Positions 18,201-27,454 of a stretch of 64,000 bases of DNA are shown here, one piece after another. This DNA is from Chlorogloeopsis fritschii. Lineage in GTDB: Bacteria; Cyanobacteriota; Cyanobacteriia; Cyanobacteriales; Nostocaceae. Below the pieces are notes generated by a model. It worked only from the letters and a program-made list of their open reading frames with translations. It was not told the DNA's origin and did not search any database. The stretch lies in the NCBI RefSeq assembly GCF_043099315.1, contig NZ_CP170746.1. The stretch is one strand, 5' to 3'. Both the position numbers and the translations under genes were made by a program. Each line of letters opens with the position of its first letter. The stretch's first letter is position 1.

Positions 18201-18650
18201 ATGAGTATGAGGGGAATTGAAATCCGCCAGTTGGAATCGATTAAAGGGGGAATGGTTGAGTTTTTCACTCCCCAAGCCAGTCATGAAACCATGTTGGTAC
18301 AGATTCCCGCAGGAGCGATTGACGAATTATTTGTACACAAATCGCAAACCGATCAATTATTGGTAGTAAGAGGTCAGTTTGTACTTGTTACTCTAGTTAA
18401 TAAAAAATATCAGTATATTGCTTTAAGCGATGATAACCCGGCTGTAGTCAAAATCCCGCCAGGAGTTATGCACGGAGCAATTAATTTTAGTGCTGAACCT
18501 TGTTTTGTAGTCAATGCTGTGTTGCGTCACAGAGCGACTCAACAAAAGGATTATATTCCTCATCGCCGACCATTTCCTTATGATTTGGCAGCAGCACAGA
18601 CGGCTTTGAAGAAGTTGAAAATGACAAACCGCATAGAGATTTTCTACTAG
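18201..18650 (+). CDS. Cupin-fold protein of unknown substrate
   Basis: A 149-aa single-domain cupin. The barrel pattern is visible: VQIPAGAIDELFVHKSQTDQLLVVRGQFVLV (first cupin motif region, with His46) and VVKIPPGVMHGAINFSAEPCFVVNAVL (second motif, PPGVxHG). It resembles dTDP-sugar-epimerase-like and WxcM-like cupins, but the substrate cannot be inferred. Metal-binding residues are incomplete compared with classical GX5HXHX3-4EX6G cupins. The start ATG 18201 lies immediately after the pgi terminator. Transcribed towards a convergent MlaE-type gene. Confidence 0.7.
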   Translation: MSMRGIEIRQLESIKGGMVEFFTPQASHETMLVQIPAGAIDELFVHKSQTDQLLVVRGQFVLVTLVNKKYQYIALSDDNPAVVKIPPGVMHGAINFSAEPCFVVNAVLRHRATQQKDYIPHRRPFPYDLAAAQTALKKLKMTNRIEIFY

Positions 18651-18685
18651 GCACTTTGGTATATTTGTGGTTCTGCCTTCTATTT

Positions 18686-19468
18686 CTAGAAACTTGGATT
18701 TTCGTATAGCAACAAAGACAGGAAAAAATCAACTATAAAAATTGATACCCAAGTCGTGACAACTGCTGCTGTAGCTGATTCTCCTACCTGTTTTGCTCCA
18801 CCAACAGTAGTTATTCCCCAGCTACAACCAATCACAGCAATCAACAAGCCAAAAATTAATCCCTTTAAAAAAACAATCAATACATCTGGTATTACTAAAA
18901 AATTTCTAACTGACTCTAAAAATACCTCTGGAAGTATTTGGTAAAACTGCCCAGCTGCAAAAACACCACCTGCAATACCTACTACTAAACCGATAATTGT
19001 CAAAATTGGCAACATTAAACTGCAAGCAATTACCCTTGGCAAGACTAAATAATCAATGGGATCGGTTTTGAGTATATGCAGTGCATCAATTTGTTCTGTC
19101 ACGCGCATCTCACCAATTTCGGCAGCGAAGGCAGAACCGACTTGTCCTGCAATAATGCTAGCAGTCAAAATAGGTGCTAATTCCCGACAAAATGCCAAAG
19201 CAAAAGCACCTCCCACCGTACTGACTGCATCAAATCTAATTAACTCCCTCGCAGTTTGAATTGTAAAAATCATACCTGCAAAACCATTGACCAACAGTAC
19301 AGGTAAGATAGAGGCTGGGCCGACTGCGATCGCATGTTCGAGAATTTGGCGGTGGCATGTCCTTCCCTGAAGTAAATGCAGCCATACCTGCCCGACAAGT
19401 AAGATAGTGATGCAAAAACGGATTATCCACGAGTGCTGGCAATGCCTAAACTCTTTTTGTGTTTTCAA
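18686..19468 (-). CDS. mlaE: MlaE/Ycf63-family lipid ABC transporter permease
   Basis: A 260-aa membrane protein with about five to six helices and the MlaE signature regions: PVLLVNGFAGMIFTIQTARELIRF, the AFCRELAPILTASIIAGQVGSAFAAEIGEMRVTEQIDAL segment (in outline) and PRVIACSLMLPILTIIG. The family is the permease of lipid transporters that keep outer-membrane asymmetry; the plastid/cyanobacterial form is Ycf63. The matching ATPase and MCE-domain genes are not adjacent here, as is common in cyanobacteria. ATG 19468 gives a cytosolic N-terminus of about 15 residues. Confidence 0.9.
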   Translation of the reverse strand: MKTQKEFRHCQHSWIIRFCITILLVGQVWLHLLQGRTCHRQILEHAIAVGPASILPVLLVNGFAGMIFTIQTARELIRFDAVSTVGGAFALAFCRELAPILTASIIAGQVGSAFAAEIGEMRVTEQIDALHILKTDPIDYLVLPRVIACSLMLPILTIIGLVVGIAGGVFAAGQFYQILPEVFLESVRNFLVIPDVLIVFLKGLIFGLLIAVIGCSWGITTVGGAKQVGESATAAVVTTWVSIFIVDFFLSLLLYENPSF

Positions 19469-19644
19469 TTTTTATGCCACTTTCCACACAACATTAGTGT
19501 TTTAGCTTACTTTGCGAGTGAGGGCAATTAGACAGGTATAAGAGGGGATAGGGGACAGGGATAAAAGTCTTTTGATGTCTAAGTTTTATCATCTGTTGAT
19601 GTCCAAAACACTTGGGCTGTTGCTATAAACTATTACTGGTACTT

Positions 19645-20661
19645 CTATTCATTTACCAACTGCTCAATCGCTCGATCAATTAAATCTATACCTTGCTGCA
19701 CCGTTTCAATTAAACTCAACTGTCCCCGCAACTCTGCCGCACCAACAAAGCCTTTAGCGTACCAAGTCATGTGCTTGCGAGCTTGACGAATCCCGCGATC
19801 GCCTTTGTATTCCCACAGTGCCTGTAAGTGTTCTTTCGCACATTCTAAACACTGGATTGGCGTAGGTGGCGGCAGCTTTTCCCCTGTTTTGAGAAAATGG
19901 TCAATTTCACCCACCAAATACGGATAACCCAAAGTTCCACGAGAACACATCACACCATCAGCACCAGTTTGCTCCAAACACTGTACCGCCGCTTCCACCG
20001 AGAAAATATCGCCATTGGCAATCACCGGAATAGACAGCACTTCTTTGACACGGGCAATCCATTCCCAGCGAGCGTTACCATTGTAACCTTGGGCGCGGGT
20101 ACGAGCGTGTACGGTAATCATCTGCGCTCCCGCATCTTGCATCCGTTTGGCAAAATCAAGTATAGTAATTTCCTCATCATCCCAACCAATTCGAGTTTTT
20201 ACTGTTACAGGAACATCAACCGCATTTACCACTTCCCGTACAATTGCCTCAGCAATGTGCGGTTGCCGCAACAGTGAAGAACCGCCACCTTTTTTTGTAA
20301 TTTTATTTACCGGGCAGCCCATATTAATATCAATTGTATCTGCGCCTTCTGCTACTGCTTTTTGTGCTGCTTCTGCCAAAAAATCGGGACGGCAGTCAAA
20401 TAGCTGAATGCTAATTGGTCGTTCGTTAGAGTCTACCTCCATAATTTTCGGCATCTGCTTGAGGTGATGCAACTCTGTAGCGCTCACCATCTCTGTATAC
20501 ATCATTGACTCAGATGCATAGCGACGCACCAGACGACGAAAGACTAAGTCAGTCACCCCCGATAAAGGCGACTGCAAAACTCGACTATTCACCTCAAAAT
20601 TGCCAATTTTTAGAGGTGATGAGAGTCTAGTTTTGAGAGTGGGAGAGAACATAATTGACAA
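19645..20661 (-). CDS. dusB: tRNA-dihydrouridine synthase B
   Basis: A 338-aa FMN enzyme that reduces uridine to dihydrouridine in tRNA. The TIM barrel shows the start LQSPLSGVTDLVFRRLVRRY, the Dus signature DINMGCPVNKITKKGGGSSLL with the catalytic Cys, PVTVKTRIGWDD, TVHARTRAQGY and the FMN phosphate site IPVIANGDIFS / GADGVMCSRGTLGYPYL. The C-terminal helical tRNA-binding domain follows. Length and motif order fit DusB. Nothing unusual. Confidence 0.95.
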   Translation of the reverse strand: MSIMFSPTLKTRLSSPLKIGNFEVNSRVLQSPLSGVTDLVFRRLVRRYASESMMYTEMVSATELHHLKQMPKIMEVDSNERPISIQLFDCRPDFLAEAAQKAVAEGADTIDINMGCPVNKITKKGGGSSLLRQPHIAEAIVREVVNAVDVPVTVKTRIGWDDEEITILDFAKRMQDAGAQMITVHARTRAQGYNGNARWEWIARVKEVLSIPVIANGDIFSVEAAVQCLEQTGADGVMCSRGTLGYPYLVGEIDHFLKTGEKLPPPTPIQCLECAKEHLQALWEYKGDRGIRQARKHMTWYAKGFVGAAELRGQLSLIETVQQGIDLIDRAIEQLVNE

Positions 20662-20684
20662 GTAAGTACAAAATTGTGATCGCC

Positions 20685-20948
20685 CTATCCAAAAAATTTT
20701 TCGTAATCGTCGTGACTACCAACCCAAAACCATGTGACTGTATTTTCTTCTAAAATGCCAAGTGCTCGATAATTCCGCGTAATTCTCACAGACCAAATAT
20801 TTTCTTCGTTATTGATACATTTAAAATGCAAAGATGGGTGAAAAGGATTCTCTCTCCATAATTGATAAGCTTTTCTGGCACTACTCCTAGTCTTCTCATC
20901 AAGATCCCGATAGGCATCCCAAAACGAAGGGAGAGTAGCTGATTTCAT
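20685..20948 (-). CDS. RelE/ParE-like toxin of a type II pair
   Basis: An 87-aa protein with a RelE-fold layout: helix FWDAYRDLDEKTRSSARKAYQLWRENPFHPSLHFK, then strands IWSVRITRNYRALGIL and VTWFWVGSHDDYEKFF, the last matching the WxGxHxDYxxF ending common in this toxin group. It overlaps the upstream small gene by 4 bp, as expected for toxin-antitoxin operons. It probably acts as an mRNA interferase or related growth inhibitor (family-level inference). Confidence 0.78.
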   Translation of the reverse strand: MKSATLPSFWDAYRDLDEKTRSSARKAYQLWRENPFHPSLHFKCINNEENIWSVRITRNYRALGILEENTVTWFWVGSHDDYEKFFG

Positions 20949-21175
20949 AGCTTGTCATAATCCATTGCCTGGGTAAGCCCTTCTGCGATTTCTTGTTTAG
21001 CACGTCGGGCAGCCGCTACAAGCTTTTGTTGAGTTTTCTGGAATGAATCGTCCCACTTGAGTTCATCATGTAAGTCTTGTATGTATTCTTGAAGATGTTC
21101 TGCAATTCGATTTTGTACATCTTCTGGCAAAGACTCCATCATTTTAACTACAGTGTTAATTGCTGAAGAGGACAT
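20945..21175 (-). CDS. Antitoxin-like protein paired with the 20685 toxin
   Basis: A 76-aa acidic, helical protein (INTVVKMMESLPEDVQNRIAEHLQEYIQDLHDELKWDDSF). Its stop codon overlaps the toxin ATG by 4 bp, and it is first in the pair. The LPEDVQNRxxEHLxxYIxDLxDELKWDxSF layout is typical of cyanobacterial antitoxins associated with this RelE-like toxin type. No separate DNA-binding fold is obvious. Confidence 0.72.
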   Translation of the reverse strand: MSSSAINTVVKMMESLPEDVQNRIAEHLQEYIQDLHDELKWDDSFQKTQQKLVAAARRAKQEIAEGLTQAMDYDKL

Positions 21176-21260
21176 AACAAAGTTGTTTGTTGGCTTTTTC
21201 TAACTCTAGCACTGAGGCAATCAACAACAGCAAAGATGTACGATCGCTTGCAACCAAAGT

Positions 21261-22253
21261 TCAATCCCAAAGTTTGCCCAATGCAGCCAAGCGATCGCAA
21301 TATTCTATGCGAGCAACCCAATCTTCAGGCCATGCAGCCATTCCCAGATAAGCCCCGGCAAAAGCACCAGTCAGGCAAGCAATTGAGTCGGAATCGCCTG
21401 CTGTGAGGGCAGCTCGACGCAGTGCTGCTAATGGTTCTTCGGGAAACAGCAAGAAGCATAAAAGAGCGGTAGCAAAAGCTTCTTCGGCGATCCAACCTTC
21501 TCCCGTTGCGTCACAGGGATCGTCGTCGCGGTTTGGATTTACCAATGCTGCATCAAGGCGATCAAGTACTGTTAGGCACTCATCCCACCCATGGCTGATA
21601 AACTCCTCTGGGGTGTTAATATCCGGACGTTTCCACAGCGAACCAAGCCACTCGGCATGGTAGACAGTCCGCTGATTGAGAGCATAGCTGCGGAGTCGAG
21701 AAGGAAGCCCCTGCGGATCTCCTCCCTTGGCTAAATCGGTAATGGCTGTTGCTGTCAAATCTGACGCCGCCAGAGCTGTGGCATGACCGTGAGTTAATGC
21801 AGCTTGAAATTGGGCGAGCGCTGCACGAGTGGTTGCGTCTAATGGTAGTAAACTTACGGGTGCTACTCGCATATTAGCACCACAACCCTTCGAGTTTGCT
21901 TCTGTAGCTTGTTGCCAAGGCATACCCTGCGCCAACCGACTACAAGCCCTCAAGCAAGTCATACCTGGAGCGCGATTATTCTCCGGACTGCGCCACCATT
22001 TAATAAAAGCATTTCTGAGCGGTGTTTCTAGAATTGCTGCTGTCAAATGGGCTGTCTTCGCATTCGCCAGCGCTTCGCCCACAGCTAATGTCATTTGCGT
22101 ATCATCTGTAACAAGCGCTGGATTTCCTTTAATTTCTTGAGGGCCATGCGGTGGGTAGCGACGGCAAATTTCCTCCACTGACAAAAACTCGGTTTCTGCT
22201 CCCAGCGCATCACCAAAAGCAAGCCCGAACCAACATCCTGAAGCATGGCGCAT
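21261..22253 (-). CDS. ADP-ribosylglycohydrolase family protein
   Basis: An enzyme of the ARH/DraG family that removes ADP-ribose from proteins or small molecules using two Mg ions. Metal-site motifs are present: the N-terminal GLAFGDALGAETEF, VTDDTQMTLAVGEALA (Asp-Asp-Thr) and the C-terminal AGDSDSIACLTGAFAGAYLG, where the usual GGDxD/T is AGDSD. The frame is open from 22319, but MRHASGCWFGLAFGDALG at ATG 22253 is the family-typical start and is chosen (330 aa). The target is unknown; DraG-type control of nitrogenase is only one possibility, and no nif genes are near. Confidence 0.88.
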   Translation of the reverse strand: MRHASGCWFGLAFGDALGAETEFLSVEEICRRYPPHGPQEIKGNPALVTDDTQMTLAVGEALANAKTAHLTAAILETPLRNAFIKWWRSPENNRAPGMTCLRACSRLAQGMPWQQATEANSKGCGANMRVAPVSLLPLDATTRAALAQFQAALTHGHATALAASDLTATAITDLAKGGDPQGLPSRLRSYALNQRTVYHAEWLGSLWKRPDINTPEEFISHGWDECLTVLDRLDAALVNPNRDDDPCDATGEGWIAEEAFATALLCFLLFPEEPLAALRRAALTAGDSDSIACLTGAFAGAYLGMAAWPEDWVARIEYCDRLAALGKLWD

Positions 22254-22712
22254 AAGTAATAGTATTTCACTGCCAATGAAGTGTAATCTATAATTACATA
22301 GTATTACAAAAAAAGACAATTACTGTTGTGGCTGACTTAATGCTTAATTTTTTAGGCTTGTACTCTTTCTGGCTCTGTAATGCTTAATAAGACGGCAAAC
22401 ACCACCAAAGCGTTACGGTTCACCCCCAACCCTGGCAGTATTAATTCTCATACATTAGACACAGTGAAAGCAAATCAAATTATATGAGCCAACTGGAAAC
22501 ATGAAGCATAACCGTCCTTGCTAAGGTTCGGAAAACCACCCTTCATGGACTGGCTACACAGGCTCAGTATATATATCAGCATAGTATTGGGTTTTGACCT
22601 TAGTAAAACCAAAGGTATTGATGCTGGACTGGCTGCTTTCTAAATCCAGTTAGTTCAAAAACTAGCCTTTATACTCTCATTCATTTGTAGTTATACGGAG
22701 CCAGCGCTGACA
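22254..22712. other. Intergenic region upstream of dnaK, 459 bp
   Basis: Contains the dnaK leader. No CIRCE inverted repeat (TTAGCACTC-N9-GAGTGCTAA) is visible, so HrcA control is unlikely at this copy. No RNA gene recognised. Confidence 0.45.
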
Positions 22713-24623
22713 ATGGCAAAAGTAGTTGGGATTGACTTAGGTACAACAAACTCCTGCGTAGCAGTAATGGAAGGTGGTAAGCCCACGGTTATTGCTAACG
22801 CAGAAGGTTTTCGCACAACACCGTCAGTAGTGGCGTTTGCTAAAAATGGCGATCGCTTGGTGGGGCAAATCGCGAAGCGGCAAGCGGTGATGAACCCGGA
22901 AAACACTTTTTATTCCGTAAAACGCTTTATTGGCCGTAAATTTGACGAAATCACCCACGAAGCAACCGAAGTTTCTTACAAAGTTCTGCGGGATGGCAGC
23001 GGCAATGTAAAGCTAGATTGCCCCATTGCTGGTAAACAGTTTGCTCCCGAAGAAATTTCAGCACAAGTTCTCCGCAAACTAGTAGAAGATGCTAGCAAGT
23101 ACTTGGGTGAGCAGGTAACTCAAGCGGTAATCACAGTTCCGGCATACTTCAACGACTCTCAGCGCCAAGCTACCAAAGATGCTGGTAAAATTGCTGGTGT
23201 GGAAGTGTTGCGGATTATCAACGAACCTACCGCTGCTTCCTTGGCATATGGATTAGACAAGAAGAGCAACGAAACTATTCTTGTATTTGACCTTGGTGGT
23301 GGTACTTTTGACGTGTCTATCCTCGAAGTAGGCGACGGCGTATTTGAAGTACTGTCTACGTCTGGTGATACCCACCTTGGTGGTGACGACTTCGATAAGA
23401 AAATTGTTGATTATTTAGCAGAAGAATTCAGAAGACAAGAAGGTATCGATCTGCGTAAAGACAGACAAGCTTTACAACGTCTGACTGAAGCCGCAGAAAA
23501 AGCTAAAATTGAACTTTCTAGCGTTACCCAAGCAGAAATTAACCTACCATTTATTACTGCTACCCAAGATGGCCCCAAGCACTTGGATACGACACTTACT
23601 CGTGCCAAGTTTGAAGAACTCTGCTCTGACTTAATTGATCGCTGCCGTGTTCCTGTAGAAAACTCACTTCGTGACGCCAAATTAAGCAAAAACGATATTG
23701 ATGAAGTTGTTTTAGTTGGTGGTTCTACCCGTATTCCCGCAGTCCAAGAGTTAGTGAAGCGGATTATCGGTAAAGATCCTAACCAAAGCGTAAACCCTGA
23801 TGAAGTGGTAGCAGTTGGTGCTGCTATTCAAGCTGGTGTACTTGCTGGTGATGTTACGGGTATCTTGTTGTTAGATGTAACACCACTGTCTTTGGGTGTA
23901 GAAACCTTGGGCGGTGTTATGACTAAGATTATTCCCCGCAACACCACTATTCCTACCAAGAAGTCGGAAGTCTTCTCTACTGCCGTGGATGGACAAACTA
24001 ACGTTGAAATTCATGTTCTCCAAGGTGAACGGGAAATGGCTTCTGACAACAAGAGCCTTGGAACCTTCCGCCTTGATGGTATTCCCCCTGCGCCACGCGG
24101 TGTACCTCAAATCGAAGTTGTCTTCGATATTGACGCCAACGGTATTTTGAACGTTACCGCCAAAGATAAAGGTACTGGTAAGGAACAGTCCATTAGTATT
24201 ACTGGTGCTTCTACCCTCGACAAGACTGAAGTTGAGCGGATGGTTAACGAAGCCGAGAAAAACGCTTCTGCTGACAAAGAACGTCGGGAAAAAATTGATC
24301 GCAAGAACCAAGCCGACTCTTTGGCATATCAAGCCGAGAAGCAGTTGCAAGACTTGGGTGATAAAGTCAATGCTGCCGACAAGACTAAAGTCGAAGGTTT
24401 GGTGAAAGATCTGCGCGATGCCATCACCAAAGAAGACGACGAGCAAATCAAGAAGTTGATGCCAGAATTACAACAGGCACTATTCGCCGTTGGTAGCAAC
24501 ATCTATCAACAAGCTGGTGGTGGTGCTCCTGGTGCTGGTACTGGTGCTGCTGATGCTGGCACTTCCACTCCTGGTGGTGGCGGTGATGATGTAATCGACG
24601 CTGATTTTACTGAAAGCAAATAA
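22713..24623 (+). CDS. dnaK: Molecular chaperone DnaK (Hsp70)
   Basis: A 636-aa Hsp70 that binds unfolded polypeptides in an ATP cycle with DnaJ and GrpE. ATPase motifs are complete: IDLGTTNSCVAVMEG at the start, the phosphate-2 region DLGGGTFDVSIL, and LVGGSTRIPAVQELV. The substrate-binding domain follows (LLLDVTPLSLGVETLGGVMT in outline), then a helical lid and a Gly/Ala/Thr-rich tail ending with the charged DDVIDADFTESK, close to the EEVxDAEFxE(x)K motif. The sequence is of the essential cyanobacterial DnaK2 type. No dnaJ or grpE gene is adjacent, so this copy stands alone. Confidence 0.97.
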   Translation: MAKVVGIDLGTTNSCVAVMEGGKPTVIANAEGFRTTPSVVAFAKNGDRLVGQIAKRQAVMNPENTFYSVKRFIGRKFDEITHEATEVSYKVLRDGSGNVKLDCPIAGKQFAPEEISAQVLRKLVEDASKYLGEQVTQAVITVPAYFNDSQRQATKDAGKIAGVEVLRIINEPTAASLAYGLDKKSNETILVFDLGGGTFDVSILEVGDGVFEVLSTSGDTHLGGDDFDKKIVDYLAEEFRRQEGIDLRKDRQALQRLTEAAEKAKIELSSVTQAEINLPFITATQDGPKHLDTTLTRAKFEELCSDLIDRCRVPVENSLRDAKLSKNDIDEVVLVGGSTRIPAVQELVKRIIGKDPNQSVNPDEVVAVGAAIQAGVLAGDVTGILLLDVTPLSLGVETLGGVMTKIIPRNTTIPTKKSEVFSTAVDGQTNVEIHVLQGEREMASDNKSLGTFRLDGIPPAPRGVPQIEVVFDIDANGILNVTAKDKGTGKEQSISITGASTLDKTEVERMVNEAEKNASADKERREKIDRKNQADSLAYQAEKQLQDLGDKVNAADKTKVEGLVKDLRDAITKEDDEQIKKLMPELQQALFAVGSNIYQQAGGGAPGAGTGAADAGTSTPGGGGDDVIDADFTESK

Positions 24624-24631
24624 CACTGTAG

Positions 24632-24703
24632 AGGTACGGCAATTGCTGTGCCTTTACTTCCAGTGTTCCATCCTAAGGTATGTCTTAGGGTGGGCATTTT
24701 TTT
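24632..24703 (+). terminator. Two hairpins after dnaK
   Basis: A compact inverted repeat (AGGTACGGCAA / TTGCTGTGCCT, two wobble pairs) directly follows the dnaK stop; a second short stem (CCTAAG / CTTAGG) is followed within 8 nt by an eight-T run. Together they are the likely dnaK terminator. Confidence 0.45.
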
Positions 24704-24852
24704 TGAGTTTAGGTTTTAAAGTAGTTACTGGTTAGTGATAGTGGATAGTGGTTAGCGATCGGTAGTTGTTCTAACTACTAATTGCTAACCTATTTATTCT
24801 TTCCCGGCGCAAGGCTTTGCGCCTTTCAATAATCAACTACTAACAATCCCAA

Positions 24853-25497
24853 ATGTCTTATCCCCAAGCACCTTGGACATTGCAAGGTTACGCTGTTATT
24901 TCCTTGCATCTACTAAATATTGACCGAGTGCGCCACCTTATCCCCTCGGAATTAGAAATTATCCCTGTGTGGCCTAGCAAAACGGTGGGTGGTGTGTATT
25001 TATCCTATTATGGTTCTGAATCTGAACTGGAATACAGTGAGTTAATTGTTGTACCTGCGTTTGTAGGTTACCGAGGAACAGTTGGTGGTTGGGTTTCCCA
25101 TATTTACGTAGATAATCCTGATTCTGTGGCTGGTGGTCGAGAAATTTGGGGACTACCTAAGGAATTAGCTGAATTTACTTGGGAAAAGGACAACAGCGTC
25201 ATTGTTCGTCAAGACAATCAAATATTGTGTAGTTTGAAATATCATCAGCCATTATTTGCCTGGCGACAGTGGCTAGGTGGTTCTAGTTTCAGTGCTAAAA
25301 ATTCCGAACTGTTGACTTTCATGGCTGAAATAGAATCAAATTTGGGGTTGATTAATTCTAAGTTAGAAGTTCCAGCCCAAAGTCCGTTTGCAAATATTGG
25401 TTTAGGTCAACCACTTTTAAGCGTACACTGTGATCGCATGAGTTTAAGAGTGCGATCGCCCGAAGTGGTAGGACAAACTACAGTTGCATATAGTTAG
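24853..25497 (+). CDS. Acetoacetate decarboxylase-like protein
   Basis: A 214-aa protein of the acetoacetate decarboxylase superfamily. It contains PWTLQGYAVISLHLL at the start, VPAFVGYRGTVGGWVSHIYVD, and GGREIWGLPKELAEFTW, where the Lys of LPK aligns with the Schiff-base lysine region of true decarboxylases. It is shorter than clostridial Adc (about 245 aa), and ADC-like proteins in cyanobacteria have no established reaction, so the substrate is open. The following Gfo/Idh/MocA gene starts 59 bp later in the same direction and may be co-transcribed. Confidence 0.82.
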   Translation: MSYPQAPWTLQGYAVISLHLLNIDRVRHLIPSELEIIPVWPSKTVGGVYLSYYGSESELEYSELIVVPAFVGYRGTVGGWVSHIYVDNPDSVAGGREIWGLPKELAEFTWEKDNSVIVRQDNQILCSLKYHQPLFAWRQWLGGSSFSAKNSELLTFMAEIESNLGLINSKLEVPAQSPFANIGLGQPLLSVHCDRMSLRVRSPEVVGQTTVAYS

Positions 25498-25555
25498 TGA
25501 AAAACATAAAAGTGTAGATTGTTAAAGACGAGTCTACGCAGAACAATCAAAATCT

Positions 25556-26668
25556 ATGTTCAATCAGGATGTAATTGGTGTTGCAGTTGTCGGCACAGGA
25601 TTTGGTCAAAAAGTCCACATTCCTGGATTCCAGGCACATCCTCGCACCCAGGTAGTTGCTGTTTACCATCGAGACTTGGAGCAAGCCCAAGCGATTGCCC
25701 AATCCCACAATATTCCCCATGCCTGCAACACAATTGCAGATATTGTTTCCTTGAGTGAAGTGCAAGCAGTTAGTATTGCTACTCCACCATTTTTGCACCA
25801 TGAAATGGCGAAGGAAGTGCTGCAAGCTGGGAAACACGTGTTAATAGAAAAACCTGTAACCCTAAATGCAACTGAAGCCAAAGAACTCTACTCTTTAGCC
25901 AAACAAAAAGGTGTTGTTGCTACCGTTGATTTTGAATTTCGGTTTGTACCGGGATGGCAGTTGTTTTCTGAGCTATTATCACAAGGATATGTCGGCAATA
26001 AACGTCTAATCAGAATTGATTGGTTGGGTTCTTCTCGCGCCGATGCTGGAAGGGCTTGGAACTGGTATTCGCAAAAAGAAAAAGGAGGAGGTGCATTGGG
26101 ATCTTTAGGTTCCCACACCTTTGACTATATTAATTGGTTATTTGGGCCGATACGCAGATTAAACGCCCATTTAAGTACTGCTATCCCCCAGCGCAGCGAT
26201 CCCAACACAGGTGAATTAAAGCCTGTTGATACAGATGACACCTGTATGTTGATGCTGGAATTGGCAGACGGTACGCCCTGCCAAGTTTCCATCAGTGCGG
26301 TAGTTCATGCTCCACGAACTCATTGGTTAGAGGTTTATGGCGATCGCGGTACTTTAGTATTAGGTAGTGAAAATCAAAAAGATTACATACATGGCTTCCG
26401 TGTTTGGGCATCCCAACCTGGTAAACCGTTAACGGAAATAGAAATTCCCAACAGATTACTTTTCCCCAAAAATTATGCTGATGGTCGCATTTCTGCTTTT
26501 ATTAGAGTAGTAGACCAATGGGTACAGGGAATCACGAAGGGTGAGCAAGTAACACCATCACTGCAAGAAGGAGTTTACTCTCAGCTATTGATGGATTTAG
26601 CTCATGAATCAAATGAAACATTTAAGTGGGTAAATATACCAGATTTAGAAGAGTTTTTGAGAAGTTAA
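25556..26668 (+). CDS. Gfo/Idh/MocA family oxidoreductase
   Basis: A 370-aa NAD(P)-dependent oxidoreductase. The Rossmann domain begins with VAVVGTGFGQKVHIPGFQAHP; the EKPVTLNATEA motif of the family (about residues 100-110) is present, and the C-terminal alpha/beta substrate domain contains GGGALGSLGSHTFDYINWLFG, with the Gly-Ser-His-xxD pattern typical of sugar or biliverdin-reductase-like members. The substrate cannot be read from the sequence. It follows the ADC-like gene by 59 bp. Biliverdin reductase also belongs to this superfamily, but no specific feature supports that here. Confidence 0.9.
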   Translation: MFNQDVIGVAVVGTGFGQKVHIPGFQAHPRTQVVAVYHRDLEQAQAIAQSHNIPHACNTIADIVSLSEVQAVSIATPPFLHHEMAKEVLQAGKHVLIEKPVTLNATEAKELYSLAKQKGVVATVDFEFRFVPGWQLFSELLSQGYVGNKRLIRIDWLGSSRADAGRAWNWYSQKEKGGGALGSLGSHTFDYINWLFGPIRRLNAHLSTAIPQRSDPNTGELKPVDTDDTCMLMLELADGTPCQVSISAVVHAPRTHWLEVYGDRGTLVLGSENQKDYIHGFRVWASQPGKPLTEIEIPNRLLFPKNYADGRISAFIRVVDQWVQGITKGEQVTPSLQEGVYSQLLMDLAHESNETFKWVNIPDLEEFLRS

Positions 26669-27278
26669 TCTTAACAGTAGCAATTTTTGTAGGGTGGGCA
26701 CTGTTTAACTTTCCTCAAGCCTTTTAAGTTGCGAACAGTGCTCCGAAGTTCTCTGGGCGTGGGAAACCCTTACTTACGTTTATCCGCCTATCCTACGGGA
26801 ACCCCTTCGGGGTACGGCGTCTACGGCAGTTGCTACAACGCGCTTAACCCGACGCCAGGTGCTACAACGGGGGAGAACCCCCAAAGGCGTACTGCCTCAC
26901 TGCAGGACTTCTCTCCACCTTACGGTTGCAATACAGTTCAGTTAAGGCTAAAACTCTTTGTTAAAGTCAATTGAAAATCTCCGCGTCTCCCTGTCGCCGC
27001 GTCTGGGCGTCATACCGTTTAACTTTAAAGTTGATACATTTAGGCAAGCTGGGGGAACTGGGGAAGCTGGGGAGGCAGGGGGAGCAAGAAAAGTAATTTG
27101 TATCAATAATTTCGTGAAATGGTATCAGTCCTAATGATAAGTCTTCAAACGAACATGATATTATGCCCTGCCCCCGATTAGATTCACCCGATCGGGCGAG
27201 TCAACTGGATGAAGTGAAATTACTATCTTCTATCTTAATCTAGATAATAATATGTGCTGAGTCACTACCATAAAGACT
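26669..27278. repeat. Repeat-rich spacer, 610 bp
   Basis: Begins with a divergent copy of the GTAGGGTGGGCAC palindromic element (26689-26748), followed by a GC-rich dispersed repeat block (26750-26900) with phrases such as GGGAACCCCTTCGGGG, then a GGGGAACTGGGGAAGCTGGGG tract-like segment near 27055-27085. The frame open across 26729-26974 reads only through repeat DNA and is not called as a gene. Confidence 0.65.
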
Positions 27279-27428
27279 ATGAGCGAGCAAGCAAACGCAG
27301 ATATCAAACTGGCATATCAAAAGGCAGCAGAAGCCACTTTTGCGATCGCCCAAGCTCTGAGTCAAATTAAAGACAAACAGGTGAGAGACGAAATTATTGC
27401 TAAGTTAATCAATGATTGCGATCGCTAA
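27279..27428 (+). CDS. Small hypothetical protein (49 aa)
   Basis: A 49-residue frame starting ATG 27279 encodes an amphipathic, Ala/Lys/Gln-rich peptide (MSEQANADIKLAYQKAAEAT at its start) ending CDR. Its composition resembles a short helical protein and it contains two HIP1 sites. No Shine-Dalgarno is evident. It is convergent with the minus-strand gene at 27455. Function unknown; it may be a genuine small protein. Confidence 0.4.
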   Translation: MSEQANADIKLAYQKAAEATFAIAQALSQIKDKQVRDEIIAKLINDCDR

Positions 27429-27454
27429 AGGAATTTCTGCCACAAAGTTCAAAA

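Noticed and set aside
22254..22712. CIRCE element before dnaK
   Set aside because: No TTAGCACTC-N9-GAGTGCTAA inverted repeat could be found on inspection.
26729..26974. Open frame of about 80 codons
   Set aside because: It lies wholly in dispersed repeat and palindromic DNA, has no family resemblance, and its codons simply translate repeat phrases.
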